Shown piece after piece: positions 52,104 to 61,440 of a DNA stretch of 64,000 bases. How positions within the stretch are numbered: position 1 is the first letter of the stretch; every line of letters starts with the position of its first letter. The translations under genes and the position numbers were made by a program. The notes beneath the pieces were generated by a model that ran no database searches, had not been told where the DNA came from, and saw nothing but the letters and a program-made list of their open reading frames with translations. Origin of the DNA: Lysinibacillus xylanilyticus (GTDB lineage: Bacteria; Bacillota; Bacilli; Bacillales_A; Planococcaceae); assembly GCF_001183605.1 (NCBI RefSeq), contig NZ_LFXJ01000005.1, forward strand, positions 744,001 through 808,000, given 5' to 3'.

Positions 52104-52532
52104 TCAAAAAAGTCCCTCAAAAAAGGCCATATTAACATTATCTAAAAGCTTGTAATCTTTCATATAGCTTTCTTCGTATAAATAAACGAATAAATGTTTT
52201 GAGTCATCTAATCGTATGCCAATTTCACGGTTATCGTTAGTACGTAACGTTAACCAATAAGCCTCGTCATAATCTGAATTGGAAAAATAGACTTTTCGAA
52301 GCGGCTGATCTTCAAATTGCTGTATTATTAGATTGATTTTAGCTGCATCTGTAATTGTGATTGTTTTGTTATCAGAGGAACGGATCAATTCAATTTCATT
52401 TATTTGTTCAAGATCAAGTCGTTCAATTACCTCCTTATCAAAAGTTGAATCGCGGGTTAAAAATATTGTTGATACAAATAAAATGATAAGAGGTACTAGG
52501 ATGCCAATAAATATTTTATATCTTTTTTTCAT
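52104..52532 (-). CDS. Membrane-anchored hypothetical protein
   Basis: A 142-residue protein with one N-terminal membrane anchor (KIFIGILVPLIILFVSTIFL) and an outside domain (INEIELIRSSDNKTITITDA, then TLRTNDNREIGIRLDDSKHL). ATG 52532 has AAGGAG upstream. No family recognised. It is transcribed away from the MORN-AAA gene, with about 90 bases between them. Confidence 0.7.
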   Translation of the reverse strand: MKKRYKIFIGILVPLIILFVSTIFLTRDSTFDKEVIERLDLEQINEIELIRSSDNKTITITDAAKINLIIQQFEDQPLRKVYFSNSDYDEAYWLTLRTNDNREIGIRLDDSKHLFVYLYEESYMKDYKLLDNVNMAFFEGLF

Positions 52533-52625
52533 TTTATACTCCTTGAATTCTAAAAATTCGCGCATAGGTATTCTTTTCCACGCTATAATTAAGCATATAC
52601 TGAATGGATAAAGGGTGGCAATCAA

Positions 52626-54314
52626 ATGACATATAATCATGAAGAAAAAGATATATTATATCCAGATGGTACATTAATGTATCGTGGCGGTGTGAAGAAG
52701 AATGACTTTGGTCATGACGTTTATGATGGAAAGGGTACACTATTTGACCAAGAAGGTGAGCTTTTATTTGAGGGAGAATTCGTCAATCATATGAAGCAAG
52801 GTAACGGCATCATGTATTTAAAAGGCCAAATGATTTATCAGGGCGAATTTATTCAAAATAAAAAACAAGGTAATGGAATTTTATATAAGGATGGTCAGGT
52901 ATATTACGAGGGGCATTTTCGCAATGATTTAATGGAAGGATACGGGATTTTGTATTATGAGGAAGATATTATTGCTCCATTTAAAGAGATTCGTGAACAG
53001 TATCCACATTTAAATCAGCCGCAATATGAGGGTGATTTTGTCCATGGCATGAAGAAAGGAAAGGGAAAACAATACTATCCAAGTGGTTTTTTTCAATATG
53101 AAGGTGATTTTATTTGGAATCATATGCAAGGTGCTGGAAAGCTTTACTATGCAGCAGAATCGCCAAGTACTGAGGAGCTCGCAAATGGTGTAACATCCCT
53201 TCAGTATGAAGGTTATTTCTTTGAGGATATGAAACATGGTAAAGGTAAGAACTATTCCAGACAAGGTGAGCTAGTATCTGAGGGACAATTTAAAGAGGAT
53301 GCGATGACCGGACATGGTACTCTTTATTATGCTAATGGACAGGCTTCCTATATCGGAGACCTTGTAAATGGAGAAAAGCACGGTCGAGGAGATTACTTTA
53401 ATGAAGAAGGAAAAATTATTTATAGCGGTGAATTCATTAACGGTGAACGATTACGAATAACACCAGAAATAGAGCGAGAGATTGAAAAATTACAGAAGCA
53501 GCTGGATGGACTTGTAGGACTTCCAAATGCCAAAAAGGAATTACATAATCTAATTAACTTCATAAAAATCCAAAGTTTGCGTGTCGACCATGGTTTAACA
53601 AGCTTCCCAATAACATATCATCTAGTGTTCTCTGGAAATCCAGGTACAGGAAAAACAACAGTGGCGCGTATCATAGGCCAAATATATAAGCATCTTGGTG
53701 TACTTTCAAGCGGGCATTTTGTGGAAACAGATCGTGCAGGCTTAGTAGCAGGATATGTTGGCCAGACAGCTTTGAAGGTCCAGGAAGTTGTGAATAAAGC
53801 AAAAGGTGGCGTACTTTTTATAGATGAAGCCTATTCACTGATCAATGATAAACAGGACGCATTTGGTAAAGAAGCGATTGATAGCCTATTAAAGGCGATG
53901 GAGGATTTACGAGATGATTTAGTTATTATCGTTGCTGGTTATACAGAGCTCATGGAGGAATTTCTGCTTGCCAATCCAGGATTTAAATCCCGCTTCAATC
54001 ATTTTGTGCAGTTTGATAATTTTAGCACAGATGAGCTTTACGATATTTTTGCCATGCTATGTAAAAATAATGATTACCAGTATGGTGACGTATTTGCACA
54101 TCATATGAAGGAGCAATTGCATCAAATTCCGGTCGAATCAATTCCAAACTTTTCGAACGGTCGATATATACGAAACATATTTGAAAAGCTCGTGACTATT
54201 CAATCAAACCGTTTAATTCAACAGAAGTCGATTACAAGAAAAGAATTAATGGAGTTTACAGAGAAAGATATTTTACTAGGTGTAGCAGAACATCTATTTG
54301 ATAATACATTTTAA
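52626..54314 (+). CDS. MORN-repeat / AAA+ ATPase fusion (CbbX/SpoVK-like)
   Basis: A 562-residue fusion. Residues 10-275 hold about ten MORN repeats (YEGDFVHGMKKGKGKQYYPS is typical). Residues 290-560 are an AAA+ domain of the CbbX/CfxQ/SpoVK/EccA group: LVGLPNAKKEL, Walker A GNPGTGKTT (337-345), pore-loop region near LVAGYVGQTA, Walker B GVLFIDEAY with Asp 400 and Glu 401, IIVAGYTELM, and the arginine finger in NPGFKSRF. MORN repeats bind lipids or partner proteins, so the ATPase may be targeted to a membrane. GGGTGG precedes ATG 52626. Confidence 0.9.
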   Translation: MTYNHEEKDILYPDGTLMYRGGVKKNDFGHDVYDGKGTLFDQEGELLFEGEFVNHMKQGNGIMYLKGQMIYQGEFIQNKKQGNGILYKDGQVYYEGHFRNDLMEGYGILYYEEDIIAPFKEIREQYPHLNQPQYEGDFVHGMKKGKGKQYYPSGFFQYEGDFIWNHMQGAGKLYYAAESPSTEELANGVTSLQYEGYFFEDMKHGKGKNYSRQGELVSEGQFKEDAMTGHGTLYYANGQASYIGDLVNGEKHGRGDYFNEEGKIIYSGEFINGERLRITPEIEREIEKLQKQLDGLVGLPNAKKELHNLINFIKIQSLRVDHGLTSFPITYHLVFSGNPGTGKTTVARIIGQIYKHLGVLSSGHFVETDRAGLVAGYVGQTALKVQEVVNKAKGGVLFIDEAYSLINDKQDAFGKEAIDSLLKAMEDLRDDLVIIVAGYTELMEEFLLANPGFKSRFNHFVQFDNFSTDELYDIFAMLCKNNDYQYGDVFAHHMKEQLHQIPVESIPNFSNGRYIRNIFEKLVTIQSNRLIQQKSITRKELMEFTEKDILLGVAEHLFDNTF

Positions 54315-54508
54315 CTACTTTCAGCGATTGTCTTTAGTAGCGACAGCTACGAGTGTTTTCTGTAGTTGTCATTGAGGTCAAGTAATCAAAAAAACTTGGC
54401 CTTAGCTGTGAATAAATATGAATCAATAATAAAAGTGATTTTAACCCATAGTCAAACGTTCTTTATTTAAGAGGAATTGACAAGTAACCAAAAAAAAGGA
54501 GATTAAAG

Positions 54509-54622
54509 ATGAAAAAACTTTTAGCGATTATATTAGTAGGTGCATGTATTTTACCAAGGGTCATGACTATAAATGTAACGATCAGCAATAACATTAAAGT
54601 TCCAAAAAAAATAAAAGAGTAA
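54509..54622 (+). CDS. Small secreted peptide precursor
   Basis: A 37-residue product: signal-like start MKKLLAIILVGACILPRVMT, then INVTISNNIKVPKKIKE. AAAGGAG stands eight bases before ATG 54509, so translation is likely. Size and layout resemble Phr-type exported peptides, but no Rap gene is next to it, so the resemblance is only formal. Confidence 0.5.
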   Translation: MKKLLAIILVGACILPRVMTINVTISNNIKVPKKIKE

Positions 54623-54627
54623 ATAAT

Positions 54628-54683
54628 TGACAAAAAATGAAAGTGGTAGTAATCTAACGAAAAACATACGCTACCGTATCTAA
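54628..54683 (+). promoter_or_regulatory. Promoter and operator of the tetR-type gene
   Basis: -35 TTGACA (54628-54633) and -10 TAATCT (54650-54655), 16 bases apart. AAACATAC-GCTACC-GTAT (54662-54679) sits at the expected start point and matches the palindrome at 55341. Confidence 0.6.
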
Positions 54684-54696
54684 GTGGAGAGAAGTT

Positions 54697-55215
54697 ATGC
54701 AATTAACGAGAGAAAATTGGATAAAAGCAGGATTACAACAATTAGCTGATGAAGGAATACATAAAGTTCGCATCGAAGCACTTGCTCGATTACTAAAAAT
54801 AAGTAAAGGGAGCTTTTATCACTATTTTCGTGACCATCAAGAGCTGTTAGATTCTATGCTTGATTATTGGGAAGTACATGCTACAAAGCTGATTGTTCAA
54901 AGTATGGAGCAACAGGATGCATCGTTAGAACAGCTATTCCAAGTTAGTTTCAATCGAGATAAAAAAATGGAGATTGGAATTTATACTTGGGCAAAATATG
55001 ATCCTGTTGTTGCAGCACGTTTAGTGGATATTGAAGAACAAAGAATTTCTTGTGTTGCGAAATTGTATCAAAAAAAGGGCATAGACAATGCTGAATCGAT
55101 TGATAGAGCGAGACTTGCCTATTTAACGTATGTAGGATGGATGACAAGGTTTGAAGAAAATCCTAATTTTGAAATTGATAAAATGGTGAAGCTTTTAACT
55201 TCTTTCAGCGGTTGA
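54697..55215 (+). CDS. TetR-family transcriptional regulator
   Basis: A 172-residue TetR/AcrR repressor. The helix-turn-helix is ADEGIHKVRIEALARLLKIS then KGSFYHYFRDHQELLD. The C-terminal ligand domain is helical and not typed. It likely represses itself and the DUF3995 gene, because related palindromes stand in front of both. GGAGAG precedes ATG 54697. Confidence 0.9.
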   Translation: MQLTRENWIKAGLQQLADEGIHKVRIEALARLLKISKGSFYHYFRDHQELLDSMLDYWEVHATKLIVQSMEQQDASLEQLFQVSFNRDKKMEIGIYTWAKYDPVVAARLVDIEEQRISCVAKLYQKKGIDNAESIDRARLAYLTYVGWMTRFEENPNFEIDKMVKLLTSFSG

Positions 55216-55340
55216 CCAAATATCCACCGAAGAAGTTAAAGCCTCCGGCAGATGTCACGGAATTATGCCGAGACATAATTAATTACATGATTATAAACGT
55301 CCCTAATATGGTTATAGAGCCTGAAGGGGCAAAGTTTTCA

Positions 55341-55368
55341 CTAAAACATACGGTGGTGTATGTTTTAG
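55341..55368 (+). promoter_or_regulatory. Operator-like palindrome upstream of the DUF3995 gene
   Basis: CTAAAACATAC and GTATGTTTTAG form a perfect 11-bp palindrome around six bases. The inner part matches the site before the tetR-type gene. A possible -10 (TATGTT) lies in its right arm. Confidence 0.6.
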
Positions 55369-55392
55369 AATTGCGACATTGGAGGAAAGTAT

Positions 55393-55815
55393 ATGAAATC
55401 AATTTTACCATTAATAGCTGTAGGGTTTCTGTGGTTTATCAGTTTTTTGCATATGTACTGGGCTTTTGGAGGTCGATGGGGTTCTTCCGCTGTGATCCCA
55501 GTAAAAGAGGGAGAGCATAAACCTGCATTTACTCCAAGAAAATGGGGAACATTATTCGTTGCCATTCTTATTCTACTGGCTAGTATCATAATAGTTGTTC
55601 AAGGTGATTATTTGCAGAGCTTTCAAGCAAATAGTCTATCTAAAATCGGAAGTATTGTCTGTGCTATAGTTTTTACTATTCGGGCGATTGGTGATTTTAA
55701 ATATGTTGGGGTTTTTAAAAAAATAAAGCATTCACAGTTTGCTAAATACGATACTTGGATGTACAGTCCATTATGTTTGTTCTTTGGATTTATCTATATC
55801 ATTCTCTTGTTTTAA
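55393..55815 (+). CDS. DUF3995 family membrane protein
   Basis: A 140-residue protein with four membrane segments; the first loop has MYWAFGGRWGSSAVIPVKEG, the DUF3995 signature. Function unknown. GGAGGAAAG precedes ATG 55393. It is probably the regulated partner of the TetR-type gene upstream. Confidence 0.85.
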   Translation: MKSILPLIAVGFLWFISFLHMYWAFGGRWGSSAVIPVKEGEHKPAFTPRKWGTLFVAILILLASIIIVVQGDYLQSFQANSLSKIGSIVCAIVFTIRAIGDFKYVGVFKKIKHSQFAKYDTWMYSPLCLFFGFIYIILLF

Positions 55816-55867
55816 AATGAGAGAAAGTAGGGAGAAGGCTAGGGAGAAAGTATAGGGGGAAACAATA

Positions 55868-56479
55868 TTGAACCAAACGATCTACATACTTCGTCATGGT
55901 GAAACTGAATTTAATACACAAGGACGATACCAAGGAGAGCTCGATTCTCCATTAACAGAAATGGGTGTACATCAAGTACAACAAAATGCTTTAATGCTAA
56001 AAAGTTTAATTGGAAATCCAAATGAATGGAAGATTTTTTCGAGTCCATTAGGAAGAGCCATGCAAAGCACGGAAATAATTTGTGAAACAATTGGATATGA
56101 TTTGAAGAATGTTGAAAAAGATAATCGTTTAACCGAGGTTGCTGTGGGACAATGGGCTGGGTTAACAACGAAAGAAATCGAAAGTTCTTGGCCCAATCTT
56201 TTTCATAACACAGACATGTATAATTGGTATTTTAATGCACCTAATGGAGAAGCTTATGACGCGGTAGTGAATAGACTAAGTGCTTGGCTAGGAGACATTC
56301 AACATCTACCGAAAGTTATCGCTATTTCACATGGTCTAACAGGTCGTATTTTACGAGGAATATATGCGGATCTGAAAAAGGAAGATGCACTGAAGTTAGA
56401 AGTATCTCAGGATGTATTTTTTAAATTAGCGAATAAAGACATAACGAGAATTTGTTCTGATTTCGATGATTTTTATTAG
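55868..56479 (+). CDS. Histidine phosphatase-family protein
   Basis: A 203-residue phosphoglycerate-mutase-like phosphatase: YILRHGETEFNTQGRYQG at residues 6-23, FSSPLGRAMQSTEIIC, and the second histidine in AISHGLTGRILRG near 155. TTG 55868 has AGGGGGAAA upstream. Substrate unknown. Confidence 0.88.
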   Translation: MNQTIYILRHGETEFNTQGRYQGELDSPLTEMGVHQVQQNALMLKSLIGNPNEWKIFSSPLGRAMQSTEIICETIGYDLKNVEKDNRLTEVAVGQWAGLTTKEIESSWPNLFHNTDMYNWYFNAPNGEAYDAVVNRLSAWLGDIQHLPKVIAISHGLTGRILRGIYADLKKEDALKLEVSQDVFFKLANKDITRICSDFDDFY

Positions 56480-56569
56480 CATCAAACAAACCTTAAGAAT
56501 TTCGTCATAAATTTCCTACAGGAATATTCATAAATGCCTCCTATTATAATGTGTGGGGGGCGTTTTTTT

Positions 56570-57427
56570 ATGAAAAAATTTGTCTTATTTTGTTTTATAT
56601 GTGCAGCTGTATTCTTTTTTTATTATACAAATAAAACACCGGAACAAACGCAAGTAGAGCTACCTTCGTTGCATAGTAAAAATGCTATGTTGTTGAATGA
56701 AAAAGGAGATGTATTATTCGAAAAAAATGCAGATGACATTATTTATCCTGCATCATTAACGAAAATTATGACTGCGATTGTTGCCATTGAAATGAGTGAG
56801 GATCTGCAGAAGCAAACAATCGTTACACCACAAACGATTTCTAAATTTACTGCTCAAAATGCCTCCATGGCGGGCTTTAAGGCAGGAGATTTTGTTACGA
56901 TAGAGGATTTATTATATGGCACATTGCTTGCTTCAGGGGCAGATGCTACAGGAACACTTGCCGATATGATGACAGGTAGTGAAGAAGCATTTGTAACATT
57001 AATGAATAATAAAGCACAGGAGTTAGGGCTGAACGATACCCATTTTGTCAATGCCAGCGGATTACATGATCCCGCTCATGTCTCCAGTGTCCGTGATATA
57101 AGTAAGCTATTTCGTTATGCCATTAAAAATCCTACGTTTTATCAAATCTTGACTTCGAAAAGTTATATGACTCATGTCCCAAATGAATTAACGATAACAA
57201 GCTCGCTTTTAGCGAAAATACCAGGTGGGGAAGGCGTGATATTGGGAGGGAAAACGGGCTACACACCTGAAGCTGGGCTTTGTTTAGCCTCTATTATCGA
57301 AAAAGAAGGTAAACAATATATTTTCGTTACAACTAATGCGAATGGGCAGGCTTGGATCCCACCATTCCATATTGACGATGCTCTTATGGCGTACGATGCT
57401 ATAGGAGGAAAAAATATGAAAAAATAA
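56570..57427 (+). CDS. D-alanyl-D-alanine carboxypeptidase (S11, DacF/DacA-type)
   Basis: A 285-residue penicillin-binding protein of low mass. An N-terminal signal or anchor (FVLFCFICAAVFFFYYT) leads to a serine peptidase domain with SLTK (Ser 62, Lys 65), SGA (122-124) in place of SGN/SAN, and KTG (228-230). The usual C-terminal beta domain is absent, so it is shorter than DacA. It trims D-Ala from peptidoglycan stems outside the membrane. ATG 56570 follows GGGGGGCG; the longer frame from 56534 is unlikely. Confidence 0.88.
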   Translation: MKKFVLFCFICAAVFFFYYTNKTPEQTQVELPSLHSKNAMLLNEKGDVLFEKNADDIIYPASLTKIMTAIVAIEMSEDLQKQTIVTPQTISKFTAQNASMAGFKAGDFVTIEDLLYGTLLASGADATGTLADMMTGSEEAFVTLMNNKAQELGLNDTHFVNASGLHDPAHVSSVRDISKLFRYAIKNPTFYQILTSKSYMTHVPNELTITSSLLAKIPGGEGVILGGKTGYTPEAGLCLASIIEKEGKQYIFVTTNANGQAWIPPFHIDDALMAYDAIGGKNMKK

Positions 57428-57825
57428 TAACTTTTAAATCATTTCAAACGTCTTATTAATAGGGTGCACTGCTCAAACTCCCAAAAAAGGCGTCTTGGGA
57501 GCCTTTGACAATGAAAGTTAGCAAAATTGCTAACACGATATTCATTGGGAATATTCGGATTTAAAAGGGGAGGTGTTACTTATTAAATAAGTGATTTCTG
57601 CGGGGGAATTTTGATGAAGAAAAGGCGAATTTTTTTTTAGCATCAACAAACAATTTAACAATATGCCGTTAATCCTAGCTACCCAAAAACGTAAATTTAT
57701 TAAAGAAAAAAACTAGTTGATTCCTACTATTTCCTGGAATAATCTATTATTCTATAATTAGAGTCGAATCCTATACAAAAACATATGAGAAAAGACATCT
57801 GTGATGAAAAGGTCGGTGTAGAACA
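57428..57825. other. Intergenic stretch with two hairpins
   Basis: CTCCCAA/TTGGGAG around 57478-57502, and GTTAGCAA-AA-TTGCTAAC at 57517-57534 (perfect). Neither has a T-run. No gene seen. Confidence 0.55.
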
Positions 57826-59091
57826 ATGAAAAAACTTTTTCCCTATGCTATTATTTTGACATTTTTAATCAGTTTTGTGTTTGTTGATACTGCTTTTGCA
57901 AAAGCCGAGAGTACATCCGTTATCCAATCAGTCGTTAAAGACACAGCAGTTTATGTAGAACCTTCCGTAGAAAGTACCGAAATCGGTAAAGTAGCGAAAG
58001 GTAGTTATGTAACCGCTACACCTGTAAGTAAGGAATGGACTCTAATTAAAGTGCAACAGCTAGAGGGATATGTAGAAACGGCTGCATTAGTAAGCATTAC
58101 ATCTGAAAAATATTTAGTGACGCAAAAAGGCGGAACAACTTTATTTACATATCCTAGTCCAAGTGCACAAAAAGCGGGACTACTTAATGAAAACAGTATT
58201 ATCTTTGTATATGGATCAGCACCTGAAGGTTGGTCATTTGTCCAATATGGTCATCAAACAGGCTATGTTGCAACAAATTCTTTAAAGAAACCTGTTGCGA
58301 CAAAAAAACGAGTAAATGCTACTAATGGTGCTGTGCTTCGTTTAACTGCCAGCCCAAGTGGCGAGGTTCTTGGTACGATTGCCAATAAAACAGTCGTTCA
58401 GCAATATACGACGCTAGTTGGCTGGGCCTATGTAGAAGCAGGTGAACAAAAGGGCTATGTTAAAGCTTCAGAGCTGGAAAATATCCAAATACCTGGTAAC
58501 AAAGTATACAATAAAGGTGTACCAGTAGCGAAAGGGGAAAAGAAGCGTGTGGCTTTAACATTCGATGATGGGCCAGATGCAAAAGTTACCCCACAAATTT
58601 TAGCGACTTTAAAGAAATATGATGCAAAGGCAACATTTTTTATGGTTGGGCAAAATGCCTCTAAAAATTCAGCAATCGTAAAGAAAGTTTATGAGGCTGG
58701 CTATGAAATAGGCAATCATACATGGAACCATTCAAAGTTAACAACCTTATCGACAGCAAATGTTAAACAAGAGGTTGATCGAACTAGCAACGCTATTTAT
58801 GCAGCAATCGGTCAATATCCAACGGTTTTCCGTCCACCATATGGTGCAACGAATGATAAAGTTCGTTCTGTCATTACGACGCCTTCTATTCTATGGTCAA
58901 TTGATACGCTAGATTGGAAGCATCATAATGCTGATAAAATATTAACGTATGTGAAAGCATCAGTGAAAGATGGCAGCATTATTTTAATGCATGATATTCA
59001 TCAAACGACAGCAAACGGTTTGGAAAACGTAATTCTGTACTTGCAAAAGCAAGGCTACGAATTTGTAACTGTTAGTGAAATATTACAATAA
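57826..59091 (+). CDS. Secreted polysaccharide deacetylase with SH3b repeats
   Basis: A 421-residue exported enzyme. Signal peptide at 1-27 (cleavage after AFA). About three SH3b cell-wall-binding domains occupy 28-220. A NodB domain at 238-420 has TFDDGPD (Asp 247/248), HTWNHS with metal His 298 and His 302, RPPYG near 336-340, WSIDTLDW and ILMHDIH. It should remove acetyl groups from peptidoglycan or chitin-type sugars at the wall. No good ribosome site beyond AAAAGG upstream of ATG 57826. Confidence 0.93.
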   Translation: MKKLFPYAIILTFLISFVFVDTAFAKAESTSVIQSVVKDTAVYVEPSVESTEIGKVAKGSYVTATPVSKEWTLIKVQQLEGYVETAALVSITSEKYLVTQKGGTTLFTYPSPSAQKAGLLNENSIIFVYGSAPEGWSFVQYGHQTGYVATNSLKKPVATKKRVNATNGAVLRLTASPSGEVLGTIANKTVVQQYTTLVGWAYVEAGEQKGYVKASELENIQIPGNKVYNKGVPVAKGEKKRVALTFDDGPDAKVTPQILATLKKYDAKATFFMVGQNASKNSAIVKKVYEAGYEIGNHTWNHSKLTTLSTANVKQEVDRTSNAIYAAIGQYPTVFRPPYGATNDKVRSVITTPSILWSIDTLDWKHHNADKILTYVKASVKDGSIILMHDIHQTTANGLENVILYLQKQGYEFVTVSEILQ

Positions 59092-59106
59092 TCTATAAGC
59101 GAATAA

Positions 59107-59153
59107 AAGAAGCCGTGCAACTGTCTAATCATGACAATTGCACGGCTTCTTTA
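59107..59153. terminator. Bidirectional terminator between deacetylase and gltS-like genes
   Basis: AAAGAAGCCGTGCAA pairs with TTGCACGGCTTCTTT, with A-rich and T-rich flanks. Confidence 0.93.
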
Positions 59154-60338
59154 TTATTTAAATAAATTGATAGTCGTTATAATAATTGGAATACCGAATA
59201 CGTCGATTAAAAACGCTCCTACAATTGGTACTACAAGAAATGCTTTTTTAGATGGACCGAAGCGTTGGACAACTGCTGACATATTGGCCATCGCATTTGG
59301 TGTTGCCCCTAAACCGTGACCAGCAAAACCGGCAACCATTACCGCAGCATCGTAATTTTTTCCAAGAATCTTAAACAATACAAAAATACTAAATACGACA
59401 ATGAAGAATACTTGTGCGAAAACAATGATGAATAGTGGAAGTGCTAAATCCGCAATTTCCCATAATTTAATACTCATAAGCGCCATTGACAGAAAGACAC
59501 CTAAAGTCACATCACCGATTAAAGAAATGCTTTTCATATTAATCGCGTCAGGTTTTATTTTATCCATAATATTGCGCACTAGTACAGCTACAAACATTGC
59601 ACCAACATAGCCAGGTAGTACGAAGCCAGTAGCTTCTGAGAATAATGTTCCAACATATGTACCTACAGCCATACAGAACGTAATTAATACTACTTGTGTA
59701 AAGAATGAATCGGATGTAATTTGTTCGTTTTTATTTTCATAATCAACTTCTTCAGTTTCTTGTTCATCAGGCGTTAAATTATATTTACCGACTAAGTACT
59801 TTACAATAGGACCTCCGATTAAGCCACCAGCAACTAAACCACATGTAGCCGCAGCCGCACCGATTGTCATGGCTGATGAAATACCTAAGTCTTCTAATGT
59901 TTGTCCAAATGCTGCAGCGGCACCATGACCACCTTCCATAGAAACAGCACCAGCCATCATACCGATTAATGGATGAATACCCATTAGCTTTGCAAGGGAT
60001 ACACCAATAACATTTTGCATTAATGCTAGGAAACCACAAGCCAACCAATATATAATTAATAATTTTCCACCAAGCTTCACAAGTTTAAAGCTTGCTCCTA
60101 AACCAATAGTTGTGAAGAACGTAATCATAAATAAGCTTTGTAATGACGTATCAAGCGAAATTTCTAATACGCCAGTTGTTTTTAGAATAGTTGTCAATGC
60201 GGCGAATAGTAAGCCTCCAACAACAGGTGCTGGTATACAAAAACGTTTTAAAAAACCAATTTTATTTATGAGCCATCCGCCCAATGCGAATAGTGCAACT
60301 GCTAGAAATACTGTTGTAATTTGATTAATTTCGATCAT
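59154..60338 (-). CDS. gltS: Sodium/glutamate symporter GltS
   Basis: A 394-residue membrane transporter with about ten to twelve segments in two inverted repeats. Conserved stretches include GLGASFKLVKLGGKLL, AGAVSMEGGHGAAAAFGQTL and MVAGFAGHGLGATPNAMANM, the paired glycine-rich re-entrant loops of the GltS family. It imports glutamate with Na+. The start overlaps the hutG stop by four bases (ATGA), so they are coupled. Pairing with HutG makes sense because histidine breakdown yields glutamate. Confidence 0.93.
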   Translation of the reverse strand: MIEINQITTVFLAVALFALGGWLINKIGFLKRFCIPAPVVGGLLFAALTTILKTTGVLEISLDTSLQSLFMITFFTTIGLGASFKLVKLGGKLLIIYWLACGFLALMQNVIGVSLAKLMGIHPLIGMMAGAVSMEGGHGAAAAFGQTLEDLGISSAMTIGAAAATCGLVAGGLIGGPIVKYLVGKYNLTPDEQETEEVDYENKNEQITSDSFFTQVVLITFCMAVGTYVGTLFSEATGFVLPGYVGAMFVAVLVRNIMDKIKPDAINMKSISLIGDVTLGVFLSMALMSIKLWEIADLALPLFIIVFAQVFFIVVFSIFVLFKILGKNYDAAVMVAGFAGHGLGATPNAMANMSAVVQRFGPSKKAFLVVPIVGAFLIDVFGIPIIITTINLFK

Positions 60339-61300
60339 GAACCATGTCTCCTAAGTAAGTGATTTAGTGCTTCATAAACAAAATAAGCACCTAATTTAAC
60401 TGTGCGTCCGTTTTCATCCAGTGAAGGATTTACTTCACAAATATCAAAAGAATGTGTATTCGGGTGCGAAGTTACTTTTTGAATTATCGTGCGCACAGTT
60501 TTTGAATCTAGACCAAACGGTGATGGGGCACTAACACCAGGTGCAAATGCAGCATTTAATACATCCATACAGAGCGTTAAGAGAATATAATCATGGTTAT
60601 TCATAAATTGCTGAAGATCCTGCATGATTTCCGCATTATTTTCTGGCGCCATATTATCTTCTAACACATAATTCACATTCAACTCATCGGCTTTATCAAA
60701 CAGCTCTTTTGTATTGCCATAACGCTGTATGCCTAAAACAAAATAATCGGCATGTGGATCCTGTTCTAAAATCTGACGGAACATTGTGCCAGACGATGGC
60801 TGCTCATCGTAAGGTCGTAAATCGAAATGAGCGTCGATATTAACTATCCCAATTTTCGCATCTTTAGGTAATGCTGCACGAACGCCTAAATAATGTCCGT
60901 ATAGTGTTTCGTGTCCACCGCCAAGTACGATGCATTGTAGTTTTTTATTTAGCAATGTTTTGACAATTTCACCGAGTTCACGCTGTGCTTCTTCTAGCGC
61001 ATGGTTAAGGCAAAGAACGTTGCCAACATCTAAAATCTGCTGTTCATCATTAAATGTCCAAGGTAAGCTAGATAATGCTTCACGCAGAGCATTAGGTCCA
61101 CTCGCTGCTCCTACACGTCCCTGATTACGACGTACACCTTCATCACAAATAAAGCCAACAATTCCGGCATGCTGATTATCTGAAGCGCTTACATCATTAA
61201 TAGGAATTCTTTTCACTTTTTGATGTAAACGAAAACTGCTCGTATTGGTAGTAGAATCTATACGACCTTTCCATTGTTTTTGATCTGTCATTGTATACAT
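60335..61300 (-). CDS. hutG: Formimidoylglutamase (arginase family)
   Basis: A 321-residue metal hydrolase of the ureohydrolase fold. Mn-binding motifs: GGGHETLYGHY, NIDAHFDLRP and CMDVLNAAFAPGVSAPSPFG. It would convert formiminoglutamate to glutamate and formamide, the last step of histidine use. GGAGTTGA precedes ATG 61300. It is first in an operon with gltS and divergent from a LysR-type regulator; the rest of a hut operon is not in the window. Another arginase-family activity cannot be fully excluded. Confidence 0.85.
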   Translation of the reverse strand: MYTMTDQKQWKGRIDSTTNTSSFRLHQKVKRIPINDVSASDNQHAGIVGFICDEGVRRNQGRVGAASGPNALREALSSLPWTFNDEQQILDVGNVLCLNHALEEAQRELGEIVKTLLNKKLQCIVLGGGHETLYGHYLGVRAALPKDAKIGIVNIDAHFDLRPYDEQPSSGTMFRQILEQDPHADYFVLGIQRYGNTKELFDKADELNVNYVLEDNMAPENNAEIMQDLQQFMNNHDYILLTLCMDVLNAAFAPGVSAPSPFGLDSKTVRTIIQKVTSHPNTHSFDICEVNPSLDENGRTVKLGAYFVYEALNHLLRRHGS

Positions 61301-61369
61301 ATCTTTATCAACTCCATTTACAATATTATTGTAGTGAAAATATTGTTTATGAGTAGATTATATATTCAC

Positions 61370-61397
61370 ATAATTATAATATCTAATATATAATTAT
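61370..61397. promoter_or_regulatory. LysR-type operator palindrome
   Basis: ATAATTATA and TATAATTAT form a perfect palindrome around ten bases, in the space between hutG and the divergent lysR-type gene. Confidence 0.6.
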
Positions 61398-61440
61398 TAT
61401 TGATCTATAGTTTAAAACTATAAATAAGGGGGATCTTGTT

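Noticed and set aside
55212-55520. 102-codon frame between the tetR-type and DUF3995 genes
   Set aside because: It overlaps the operator and the well-supported DUF3995 start in another frame and has no recognised features.
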